From positions 1 through 64,000 of the forward strand of contig JADIIX010000023.1 of NCBI GenBank assembly GCA_027604505.1: a stretch of DNA of 64,000 bases, written 5' to 3'. Positions 23,764 through 33,841 of this stretch are shown in pieces. A program made the translations under genes and the position numbers. The notes under the pieces are model-generated. The model worked only from the letters and a program-made list of their open reading frames with translations, was not told where the DNA came from and did not search any database. How positions within the stretch are numbered: position 1 is the stretch's first letter; every line of letters starts with the position of its first letter. This DNA is from Gonapodya sp. JEL0774. Lineage: Eukaryota; Monoblepharomycota; Monoblepharidomycetes; Monoblepharidales; Gonapodyaceae.

Positions 23764-24857
23764 CTAAGCCAACAGGTCTTCTTCCAACAATGGCACTTTC
23801 AAGATGTGCGTCCCATTTGCGTTCTCGTAGTAGTACGATCCGTCAGCAAATTTCCAATAATCGTCACCCTACCAAGGGGAGTAATAAAAATATGAAACCA
23901 CTGTGTTGATGTGCGTGGGTGACATACCGTAAAATTTTTTCCTTGGTAGATTGATGTTAGCCATTGACCTTTATTGGTCTCCAACAGCAGCCTTCCGTCC
24001 GCTGTTCTCCTGACAATATTATTTCTATATCGATGAATGATGCCGTTTTCCCACAACTTTGCCGTCCCCGAGTTGTTGTCCAGGTCCACGGCGGTTATGG
24101 CGGTCTCCGCGATACTCTCTGTTTCCAACTTTTTGTCGTGGGCAGTCGCAACGCTCTCGGCGTCACTCTCAGCACCATCTTCTAAATAGCGTGTGGCGAG
24201 AGACTTGACATGTGCCCATTGGTTGAACAGAGCAGGTGCACTCCTCTCTGGAAGGTTCAGAGTCCGTGTCCACTTCTTTCCAGTGGGCAAAACAGAGGCC
24301 ACCATGTCCGCGGGGTTATTAAAACGATAGGGCGGCAAACTCTGCAACGTGCTGTCTGCCGGAATCGCTACAGAGATGTGGACACTCGGCTCATATGCAA
24401 GCGTCGATGGAGTCCCAGGTGCTCCACCGTCCTTGTTTGCTGTGGCGGGCGACTTCTGCGAGCCGGACAAACGGGAGCGTTCCCATTTAGCTCGAATCCA
24501 CAGCTCCATACGCACAAGAGCCCGGTGCTCGTCAGCGCTTGTTACGTCCTGCTGAAGGAAATATCCGTGCCGCCACGTTTGGGTCGCGCGAGCCCAAAAC
24601 TTGCCTGCAAACATAAAAGTTGCCCGGGGAACGTCGCCAAATGCCATTGACTCCACCCTGCAGCGTTGCACGTGAGTTGACCGGACAGGACTCATCTTGG
24701 GACCGAACACTCACTGAACAGAGATCTTCCAATTTCGGAAATTAACGAGGACCGGTTCTCCACGATCCAAGAACGTTTTCGTTTTCATCTTCGAGTTGAG
24801 AACAGGCACATTGTAGGTTGACAGGACCATCAAACGTTGATAAACTTTTGGCACCAT
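23764..24857 (-). CDS. Unknown protein with C-terminal YEN-type repeat domain
   Basis: Core exons 24857-24715, 24657-23928 and 23868-23764, 325 residues in phase. I do not recognise the family. The N-terminal part holds hydrophobic beta-like segments ('RGEPVLVNF', 'RATFMFAGKFWAR', 'RMELWIRAKWER'). A Ser/Ala/Pro linker and an acidic helix follow. The end is an aromatic- and Gly-rich domain, 'ADGRLLLETNKGQWL' then 'GDDYWKFADGSYYYENANG'. The last exon is 105 nt, phase 0, and resembles the last exon of the small gene at 26875-27548. More 5' exons are likely: 'HQVEG' ending near 24929 splices in phase to an acceptor just before 24873, and open frame continues to an ATG at 25324, but I could not resolve that part. 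Confidence 0.6.
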
Positions 24858-25757
24858 TAGGAGTTTTGGGATGCCTGATTCTCATTGTTAGTTTTTCTTC
24901 CAACTTCCTTTTCTAAAGATTGACGCACCTTCAACCTGGTGCCGGTGAAAACCATTTCCTTCTTCCAGGGATTTCAAAATCACCTCGGAAACCAGCCTGC
25001 TGTTAGTACCGTACAACAAGTACACAGAGAGTGCAGCGCTTTCCACTAGACGAAGAACTTTTAGAGGCATTTGTTTCCTGTTCGACAAATCTTTCACCCA
25101 CCCGTGACCCAGTCGAATGTTGTACAGCACCAAATGGAGGTGTTCGGGAAAAGCAACACCAACTCTTCTTGGATTGCAGCGTCCGGAGGTGGAACGTGTG
25201 TTTTCCAGATGAAGTTCTTGGGGGTCGTTTCTTTGAAATACCCTTGGCACCCCCAGCGGGACCCAAAACGTACTTCAGCGATACGCGGGGGTCCCACTTC
25301 CATGAAGAAGGGTACTGCCGGCATCCGATAATATTTTGACACTTCGTGTGATTCGTTACTGTTATTCGAACGCACCAGTCACCGAAAGCTCAACCTCTGC
25401 TACGTGTCCAACAATACCAGACTTAGGACTTAGGCATAGAGATGCAATAGGAGCCACGATCGTCTCCTGGGTTGTGGGGATTTGGTTCGAAATCGACGGT
25501 GGTGGCTGGGGTTCACGCGTGGGGGGAGGTGCTGGCGGTGTCGTGCCAGAAGGACTTTCGAAAATGATAGGTGAAACTGGTTAGAGATTAGCTTGGGTGA
25601 GATGAGTTATCAGAGTCAGACCAAACGACTCGCCCACCATCTACTGGCAGAGCACCCAGTGGATCAACGTGAGCTTTTAGTACGGCAAAATCTTTGCAAT
25701 ATTCGATGAGAGTAAGGTTAAGCCTTACTTGTGCACGTTTTAAGATGCTTTTTCATG
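24858..25757. other. Unresolved 5' region of the 23.8-24.9 kb gene, plus spacer
   Basis: Minus-strand open frames between 25324 and 24888 have protein-like composition ('PDAAIQEELVLLFPN', 'LVSEVILKSLEEG') and the 3' one joins the core gene in phase. Two frames must be linked by an intron that I could only place speculatively (donor near 25174, acceptor near 25089). The rest, 25325-25757, shows nothing I can support. Confidence 0.35.
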
Positions 25758-26572
25758 TCAGATTTCAGGTTTTGTCTTTTTTTGCAGTGAACCATGGAGT
25801 TCAACAAACGATATTGGACAGAGAACGCCAGCATCACCCACTTTGCAAATATTGCAAATGAAATGGCAAAAGCCTTTACCATGAGCCAATGCGTAGCGTA
25901 GAAAGTCTGTCGCCTCCTTGCCCTTCTTGTTCTGTGAACCATCTTTAGTTTGAGTCGTTTTGGGTTGGCGAACTGACGTTTGCGCAATTTTCAGATGCAA
26001 GGACCCACATGCCTTCTCCAAAACGACAAGCCACCTAAGGTCTTTGCGGTGGTGCGCCCGGAGGTGGGACACCAACGTGCAATTTTTCTTATCATAAATC
26101 TTCTTCCCGAAGTTTTCTCCGTCAGAGTAAACCGGACAATCACCCTTTTGGTGGACGTTGTGCGCGACGCAGGTGAAATCCTTCTTGCAAAAGGGACATC
26201 GGAGCTTAATCTGTAGTCAAGGACAGTTTGAATTCTTAAAGGCAACCCTCATTTGTCCAACACCCCCTTGCCTTCTATACACACGTCGTCCCTGTAGTGT
26301 CTCTTGTCTTGCGTAATCGAAGATGATGCAGAGCCGCCAACCGCGTTGTTCTCGTGGTAACCACCGTCTCCCCTGGAATGAAGGTTTGGGAACGAGCTAG
26401 GGAAATTGCGACTGGTGTCGGAGTTCGACGGCGATTCCGAAAGCCTCATGGAGGAATCCTCGTTGCTGTCACAGTCATCCGTGTGCACAAGGGTGTCCTG
26501 GGATGAGCTTGACATGGAGCGGCTCGAAGACGAATGGTGAAATTCCGTAGCGTTCCTGGCGAGAGCAGACAT
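25758..26572 (-). CDS. Unfamiliar Cys/His zinc-finger protein
   Basis: Two exons, 26572-26285 and 26210-25758, 246 residues. The N-terminal 96 residues are Ser/Asp-rich and disordered. The second exon opens directly on a zinc-binding cluster, 'KLRCPFCKKDFTCVAHNVHQ', followed by 'NCTLVSHLRAHHRKD', consistent with degenerate C2H2 fingers. A third finger starts with 'FICNICK' but its His/Cys half ('SDMKKHLKTC') lies just downstream in another frame (about 25720-25770). The gene is therefore either frameshifted there or has an intron I could not place. It lies between the two YEN-domain genes and is divergent from the small one. Nuclear DNA binding is inference. Confidence 0.55.
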
Positions 26573-26874
26573 GAAAATACGGGATAAGAGTTGGCAGAAA
26601 TCCGCCCTGGGGAACCCATATGTATGCGGTTGCTGTTCTGGGGTCAGCTGACCGCGCTGTGGTGCATGTGGTCACAGTCAGTCAGAAACAGGGCACTGAC
26701 CCTTCAGGTTCTTCCCCCTCCGATCTGATTGCGCTATGGTCACAGTCAGAACAGGGCTCTAACCCTTTCTCCCTTTCTTTCGTTTTCTGCGCAGTCAGCT
26801 GACTGCAAAAGTGTCCCATAAAAACCCCAAGATGCGGGCTATCTTGCAGACAGAACTCAGACAGAAAACGAAGC
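26573..26874. promoter_or_regulatory. Divergent promoter with two CAGCTG palindromes and a direct repeat
   Basis: 302 bp separates the zinc-finger ATG (26572, minus) from the small-gene ATG (26875, plus). It contains two perfect palindromes that share the core GTCAGCTGAC: 12 bp at 26642-26653 and 16 bp at 26791-26806. Between them TGGTCACAGTCAG occurs twice (26669-26681 and 26737-26749), each followed by a similar ACAGGGC-TCT/ACT block, 68 bp apart. The dyads look like binding sites for a dimeric factor (E-box-like centre); this is inference from sequence alone. Confidence 0.55.
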
Positions 26875-27548
26875 ATGACCATCGATCGCTTCAGCGACAC
26901 AGCCAGTGACACCTCAGATGATACGTCAAGCTCCCAAGGATCCGATAGCTGTAAGCATGCCTAGAACACTCTCTTCACTTGGTTGGGTCGGGTACTCATT
27001 GGACTTTCCCTGGCCTCCTGCATCTCAGCTGTCGACGATCTTACAAGCCGAGTCCAGGGTCTCCATTTGAGTTACCCAGCCGCCGAGTCTTCGCGACCGG
27101 CCATTGCTCGCTATGGGCGCAACCACGCCGTACGTATAGTGTCACTCTCTGGGTGTTATTCGTGCTGACCGGATCCTCTTTTGCCGTTACTCCTCAAAGG
27201 GCCACATACACGTGACCTTCAACAACGGCGATTATGGCTACGACAATGGAAATTCTGTGGTCCATGTCTCTAGCAATGGAAGGTACAATCTCCGTGTTCG
27301 CAGGCCCGCTGCAATGGCCACTGGCGCGATACTTGCTGTCGACCATGGAACGAACCGTTTGGTACGTTGTCGGGGGAGATAAGACCATATAGCGCACTGA
27401 TCTGACTCTGCCCGCCTGCGTTGGGCAACACACTAACATATAGGGAAATCGTTGGACCAGATACTCCGACGGGTGGGTGAAGTACGAGAACAGGGACGGT
27501 TCGGTCCGCTGGCACAAGACAGAGGAATGGCGCTACATTAGTTATTAG
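26875..27548 (+). CDS. Small unknown protein with YEN-type repeat domain
   Basis: Four exons, 26875-26950, 27029-27129, 27200-27361 and 27444-27548, 147 residues, in phase. The first 30 residues are Ser/Thr/Asp-rich. The remainder is a string of short beta-like segments built on Gly, Asn and aromatics: 'HIHVTFNNGDYGYDNG', 'VHVSSNGRYNLRVRRP' and 'RWTRYSDGWVKYENRDGS'. I do not recognise a named family; the look is of a small single-sheet or repeat domain. The last exon matches the last exon of the 23764-24857 gene in length (105 nt), phase and spacing of Gly, Asp-Gly, Tyr-Glu-Asn and Gly. No signal peptide or membrane segment is seen. Confidence 0.65.
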
Positions 27549-28390
27549 TGATCTCGAAACAATTGGAGAACCAGCGATTGTCACAAGAGAATTTTTGTTT
27601 TCCTCTTTTCTTGCTCGGCTCCGTCCTCTTGTTTGTTCCACATCTCCTCAATGACGAAGCCCCGTCCACCATCATTCACCGTATTATACCGTATTATAAT
27701 AACTCCCAACCTCTCGCATAGAAAATCCTAAAAGAGTGAGACATTTGGCACTTGCGACACCAAAAGATTAAGATACCGATTATCACGCTGCCATCGGGCA
27801 ATGTTACATCGAGGTTGGACCGGACCTTCAGTGAGGAGAAATCTGTTCTCGATAAGAGTACCATAAAATTTTGGCATATCTACAAACTTCACTATGTATG
27901 TCTTAAGGACACGCCTGCGTTAGAGCTCTTTCAATATCAGAGAGTACCGGGAGCGGAGCTGATTGGAAGACCCAGCATTCGATGCGCTCTGTTATGTAAA
28001 TTCCAAAAATAGATTAGCCAAAGATACTGACGCATGGGTTCATCGGCGAGCTGTTTCAAAAATGATCGCCAAGTAGTCTATTGTCAAATTATCCCACAGA
28101 GACGCTCAGTGCAGCCTGCTGTTGGTGTATTCGCCAACCCCACTTTGCCCCTCCTCCAATCACAATTTCCCCCGAATCTTCCCCCATCTGCCTCGAGAAC
28201 GTCATGGACGTGAGAGTCTAATAGATAAAACTCTGATGGCCATGTATTCTGCGTTTGCGGCTTCAAATCAGTGGCTGATTCTTTCCTCTTCCACACCTTT
28301 CCCGCGATCGTTCCCACTTCCTTCCCCACACCAACTTGTCGTGTGATTCTCATCGAAATCTCTAATTGTTCTTGGATATTTGCATTTCTG
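27549..28390. other. Intergenic spacer
   Basis: About 840 bp without a supported gene. A short direct repeat of CCGTATTATA occurs at about 27679-27700. The open frame before 28391 starts with GTG, so it is treated as leader of the next gene. Confidence 0.45.
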
Positions 28391-30327
28391 ATGCTGGGGA
28401 AGCCTTCGACTGAACATGTGGATCCTGTGACTGCTCCCAAGCCAACGGAAGATTCGGACGACCCCGATGTTTTGTGGAAGTCCATCGAGGCCACACTCGG
28501 TGCGCTTGGAGTCTCTACAGACTCTCCACCGTCTCCCGTTCTGCCCACGGCCCCGGAAGCAAAAGCGGAACCAGCAGCCATACTGAACCCGGATGCCACG
28601 GATTTTGCCCCTGGCTCTGCTGCCTCTCCTGCGAAGCCCATTGATTGGGGGACGAGTGAAATGGACGAAGAAAATGAGGAAGATGATGGTGTTAATGACG
28701 GTAATGAGGAAGCGAAAACGGACTCCGAGGTTCCCTCTCCGGCCTCGCCAGACTCCACGCCGAATTCGTCGCCCCGTGGACGACGTGGTGGCCGTGTTGG
28801 AGGCCGCGGATCGCGAGGTCGCGGGAGAGGTCGTGGAAACGCAGTTCAGAGTACAGGCACGGGCTGGGATGGCGAAGGGCAGGACCATTCTTCCCCTGCT
28901 GTGGGAGGGACTGGAGGATGGGATGGCGAAGACACCTCGGCTGTATCGCCCAGCACTCGTGGTCGGGGTGGATTCAGAGGGGCTAGGGGAGGGAACAAGG
29001 CCAATTGGCACGATGATAGAGCCGAGGATAAGGTCAGTATTGCGAAAACCTGGTGCAGATGATCATTTGTTGGGGTCAACTATTGGACTTTTTCAACAAG
29101 AGTTCTAACGATAGCTTTATATCAATTTGTTCCATCAGAACTCCAACAACCCCACAGATCGCCCTCGCATTTCTTCCTCTCAGTTTGTCCAGGCGGCCAC
29201 CGGTGGTCTTCTCGGCCGTAAGGTGGATCCCATCATCGACAGTCGCCAACCTATTTTAAGCCAAAAGGACGTCGGAAAGCCACCTCAGTCTCCCCCGAAA
29301 GCTGGAGAGGCAGGTGGAAGGAAGGTGGTGGCTGTGAGTGTTATCCGGTCAAGAGAGAAATTGTGGGGTTCTTTGCTCACTACGATTAAAGTCCCCTGTC
29401 CCACCGCGCTCGCCGCCGTCCCAGTCCCCAGTCCCATCTGCTGGCTCGCCTACATCATCCTCTCCTGCCCCCACAACCGCACCAGCGGGCTCGCAAACCG
29501 AAAACCCCGCCAACACTCCCAAGCAACGACCAACTCAAATTCAACCACATACCGCCCGTCAGCCTGACGCTGCTTTGGAAGCCAAGCTCGCTGCTGCCCG
29601 AGCGCGCAATGCTGAGATTATGCAGCGCAGACTGGCTCAGGAGGAGGACGAGTTGACGTTTCGACGGGAAGTGGAGAGGAAGAAGGAGCTGGAAGAGGAG
29701 AAAAGGAAGGAGGAGGAGGCGAGGAGGAAAAAGGAGAAGGAGGAACTTAAAGAGCAGATGTAAGTATGATATCAGCGCCCCTTGTTGGTTCAGACCCTGA
29801 AATTTTCCTGCCATCACAATAGGTCTGAGCGTCAGGCCAACCTCGACCGAAAAATGAAGCTTGCCTCTGCTCGCGAATGGGATAGTGGCAAGAATGCTGC
29901 CGATTTCGAGGTTGGAGACGAGAAGGGCGTTCGAAGGGACAACCGTGGTCCCCGGCGGGATACGAACAGGGAAAAGGAAGGACCGGCGCCGAGAGATGGT
30001 GGTGGGGAGAGGGACAGGCACGGACAAGGGGGGATGAGGAGCGACCGTTTGGAGGATGCCGGCTCAGGAGGCGGTATGAGGTCAGAAGGTGGTGGCGGGG
30101 GGTGGAGGGGAAAGGGGCGGGAGGGTGAGAGAGGTCGTGGGAGAGGTGGGCGAGGCGGTGGCGGTGGAGCAAGAGGAGAGGGCAAAGACGACGGCGAGAA
30201 GGAGAACAAGGGTAGGGAAAAGGGGGAGAAGGAGCTGAAGGAGGCAAAGGAGGCGCAAGAGGACAAGAAGGACGCCGGAGCTGCCACTGAGAAATCCGCC
30301 GCTTCAGGTTGGGGTTCCGGCTACTGA
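28391..30327 (+). CDS. RGG-rich, coiled-coil RNA-binding-like protein
   Basis: Exons 28391-29032, 29139-29333, 29392-29759 and 29823-30327, 569 residues in phase. An acidic Pro-rich N-terminus leads to a first RG/RGG block ('RGRRGGRVGGRGSRGRGRGR'). Next come a conserved-looking segment 'ISSSQFVQAATGGLLGRK', a highly charged Glu/Lys/Arg coiled coil around residues 350-400, 'SAREWDSGKNAADFE', and a second Gly-Arg-rich tail ending 'SGWGSGY'. RGG boxes bind RNA and are usual in translation and mRNP factors. Some features recall Stm1/HABP4- or eIF4B-like proteins, but I cannot assign an orthologue. Confidence 0.72.
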
Positions 30328-32125
30328 GTCAAAGGCTACATCAGCCGTTTGCCTCTCCGGAAATCGAATTCCTACTCTTTCTTCATCGTGAATAGACGAA
30401 CCACCAACTGAGGACAGACCCCGGAGAATGCAATGCTTGGGACGGTGCTTTTGCAGTCGCTGTGCTGTTCGAGAGAGACTTTTTTGTCTGAATGAATGTT
30501 TGGGAGAGATGGAAGACTGACCGGGGATGGACACTGAAAGAACTTAACATATAAATCAAATAGGAAAACACGCGGGCCAGAAATCCTTTTTACCTTTTTG
30601 TACTTGTTTTGTTATAAAATTGCAAACGTCGAATATGGTACAATGAATGGTGGCAGCTGCACCTTGCACACTCTCTTACAAACCCCGACTGGGCCGGATT
30701 TTCAGGCCGCTTCAATTCGATGACTCCCTGCACGTCGATGGCATCGCAAGATGACCGTCAGGCAGAGGGACCTGTACATCCCGCCAAGACGTTAGGAGTC
30801 GAACGGGCCGGGCTGCTGCGCGTTGCAGCTCCGACAGACGCCTCAACACGAGAGCGATGGTTTCCCTCTCATGCACCCTTGGGGGGGATGGGTACGAGTC
30901 ATTCTGTAGCTCGAGTGAATGGAAGTCGGGGTTTGGGGTAACCTCAAGGGCACTCGGGCAAGGGTCGACGCATGTCTTTGTCAAGAGATGATATCTTTGG
31001 TGTCTTCTTTTGGACCTTGCCTGGGAACTTTTGTTATTGAAAACTTAAATCAATGAAGCTTCAATACGCTGTAAGAGTCTGCAAGGCTCTCAGTTAACCC
31101 AAGTGGAGGGTGGATGTGGATGAATTGGTGAATGTACATGGCGATAGTCAGAACCCAACAAGAGTGACGAAATGTCGACTTCGCCGTCAGAAGATTCGAG
31201 TGAGAGCACAAGGTGCCCTTCCGAGGTTTCTGACTCTGCCTTGAACGTTCACTAGCGATAAGTCAGGACATTCGGTTGGTGGTTCCATTACAAGGAAGCG
31301 CGCGTTCGGTTACAAGAAAGCGCGCCTCCTCGTTTGTTGAATGACACCATCCTATTTCTAGAAGAGAGCATGAATGGAAGGGAGTGAAAAGTTCTTTTGT
31401 TTTTCGTAAATCTCATTGTGTTTACTACTCTTCCACCAGGTCCTTCGCAACCGCTCTCCTCAACCGTTACAAACTTTCGATTTTAAATGCGTGTTTGGAC
31501 ATCGGAGAGACCGCAGTTGGCCAAAATCCCCCCAAGCTATGGATTGTGTCGATACTAAATACTCCAAATCCTCCCAGCGCACCGAGGCCGGACGGTAGAG
31601 TTCCCCAGTCCATGAAGAGAAAGAGAACATCAACCGAACGCTAAACTGCAGTCACCGATGATGGAACAGCCTAGCGTCGAGGACGTATATTTGTCAGGAT
31701 CTTGTTCTCGGGAGGTCCGTCGCCTAGTTTTGCACCGTGCACGACCGCAGGTGAGGCTGGACTAGCTGGGTCCTGTGTGCCCAAGCCAGGTTCACAAAAT
31801 CGGGGTACTGTCTGGCACGAACCGGACAAAAGACCCAGCCGGGGTTTATATGGGAGTGTGCAAGGTGCAGCTGCCACCATTCATTGTACTACTTTCGTGG
31901 AAACTTCAAAATGAAGTAGAAAATGCAAAGCAAAAGCAAAGCAAAAAGGAAAGCACCAGGGCGGATTAGTCTCAGATGGATTTGAGGGCAATGCGAGCAC
32001 TTTCAAATTTACGAAGGCAGACATTCCTACAGAGGCAAACAGCATCATCGACTTGAACAATGATTTATATACAGTGGTGACCTAATACAACGATGAAAGC
32101 AGTAGCAGTTCCAAGCGCTGTCCGC
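30328..32125. other. 1.8-kb gene-poor interval
   Basis: This holds the 3' ends of two convergent genes. A pair of TTACAAGNAAGCGCGC direct repeats lies at about 31288-31326. ORFs in it start with GTG or lack any domain. No RNA gene was recognised. Confidence 0.45.
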
Positions 32126-33568
32126 TCATTCGCCAACTATACCTGCAGCTTCTACACCCTCGGCTTCGCCAACTTTTCGCTTCCCCAACACTGTTGAAGT
32201 ACCGTGTGCACCGTTCCCACTCACGGCAAGGTCCTTTCCACCGCCAATACCAGCACCACCACCGTTCCCTGTAGATCCAAACCCACCGCCACCAGCAAGG
32301 CCCATCATCATCGCCAACGTTCTCGCCTCATAGTCCTCAGTAGTGAGACCTATGCCCATCCCTCCTGAGGCCGTTCTCGCACTCGCTCCGATAGTGTCCC
32401 CTGCACCGGCAGCTGCAACCCCAGTGCCCATCTTGGCTTTGGCCCTCGCCTCCTTCCATTTGGCGATCGACTCAGGTTCCCTACCGTCAATGTACCGCGC
32501 CTCCCACCCTGCCAACGGCCCGAGCGCTGCCTTTGTCGACCGCGCTCGTGAGTCCGCGTCCATGTCCGCGTCGGTGCCGCAGGCTAAGGCTTCGTAAGCG
32601 GCGACCACGCCCTCCACGGTTCTGAATACGGCGAGCGCCTTGACTTTTTCGGCTTTATCGCGCTTCTTGCTGTCTTTGGCGTCCTTGCTGTCCTCATCGC
32701 GGGACTTGGATTTGGATTTGGACTCTTTCGGTGGTAAGATGGCGACGTGGGCGACGGGGCCGAAGCGGGCAAGGAGTGCCAGGAGGCGGGGTTGGGTCCA
32801 CGGGGGGTACGGAGTGGATGACGAAGGGGGTTGAAAGCGGAGAGAAAGGCTGAGGTCGGCGTCGGTGAAGTGGAAAGATGGCATCGGGGATGGCGCAGCT
32901 GGGTTGAAAGGCGAGCAAAGGCGAAGGAGTGAATAAAGTGAGCAAAGTAGATCAGAATTGAGAAAAACAAGGATACAGCAGGACCTCGGGACCCACCCGA
33001 CACTCTCACGCAAACTCACATCTAGCGACTTCTTGTCGCGCACGCTCGACAGCCAGCATCTTCGCCTGCTCCATCTCTCTGAGTCTTCGAAGGCCATCCT
33101 CCCTCAGTCTTTCAATGTCCATTTTCATTTTTAGATCGTCGTCCAGGTCCTGCTTCCTCTTCTTCCTGGCTTCCTCCTCGCGTGCCTCGAGGTCACTTCT
33201 GAGTTTTTTCCGACCAGCATCAAGTTGTTCGAAGCGAGCTTTTTGAGCTAGTCGAGCGCGGTGGAGGGTGTCGTAGGGTGCGCGACGCTCTGGATCGGAA
33301 AGAACGTCGTACGCTTTGGTGAGGAGGAGGAACTGTTCGGCAGCCTCTTTGTTGTCCGGACCAACTTTGTCCGGGTGGACGAGGAGGGCTTTCTTCCTGG
33401 ATGTTGATTGGACACGTTTCCAGAAGCAAAGTGGAGGTTAGAAACACGGAAGGACAGTCTGAGGATGCTCATGCACGGGACTGACCTGTATGCGCGAGCA
33501 ATATCCTTGGTTTCGGCTTCGACAGAGACACCCAGGAGAGCATAGTAGTCTAATTCCTCTGCTGCCAT
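32126..33568 (-). CDS. DNAJC17: J-domain + RRM protein, DNAJC17 / Cwf23 type
   Basis: Exons 33568-33486, 33396-33020 and 32898-32126, 410 residues. The J domain is at residues 4-75 with the HPD tripeptide in 'LLVHPDKVG', which recruits Hsp70. A long charged helix ('REEEARKKRKQDLDDDLKMK') comes next, then an RRM-like region from ~165 ('PSFHFTDADLSLSLRF' and 'VKALAVFRTVEGVVAAYEAL'). This J + helix + RRM order marks DNAJC17, whose fungal relative Cwf23 works with Prp43 in spliceosome disassembly. The C-terminus is Gly/Ala-rich and poorly conserved. It is divergent from EFG1, another RNA-processing gene. Confidence 0.9.
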
Positions 33569-33841
33569 ATGAGAGAAACGGGGAAAGAAACGGCACGAAC
33601 CGGGTGAAGACGACGGCTAGAAGGGAGCGCGGACGATCTAAAATGAGAGAATAAGTGGGGCGTGCGGGCACGGCGAGCACTGAGAACAAAGCGAGTTTCT
33701 CTAGCGTTGGCGATGGCAGAATTCCGATAAAATTTGGTTGAAATTTTGAGGAATGGGAATTCGTCGGTGCTGCGCTTTTGATCGACCACAGCTGCTCAAA
33801 CACCTCTCCTCTCTTCTTCTCACCTTCGTGTGAGCACAATA
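33569..33841. promoter_or_regulatory. Short divergent promoter of DNAJC17 and EFG1
   Basis: The two ATGs are 273 bp apart on opposite strands. No gene lies between them, so the interval must hold both promoters. No specific factor site was identified. Confidence 0.5.

Noticed and set aside
31384-31644. 86-codon ORF in the 30.3-32.1 kb gap
   Set aside because: It starts with GTG and is without domain or conserved features.
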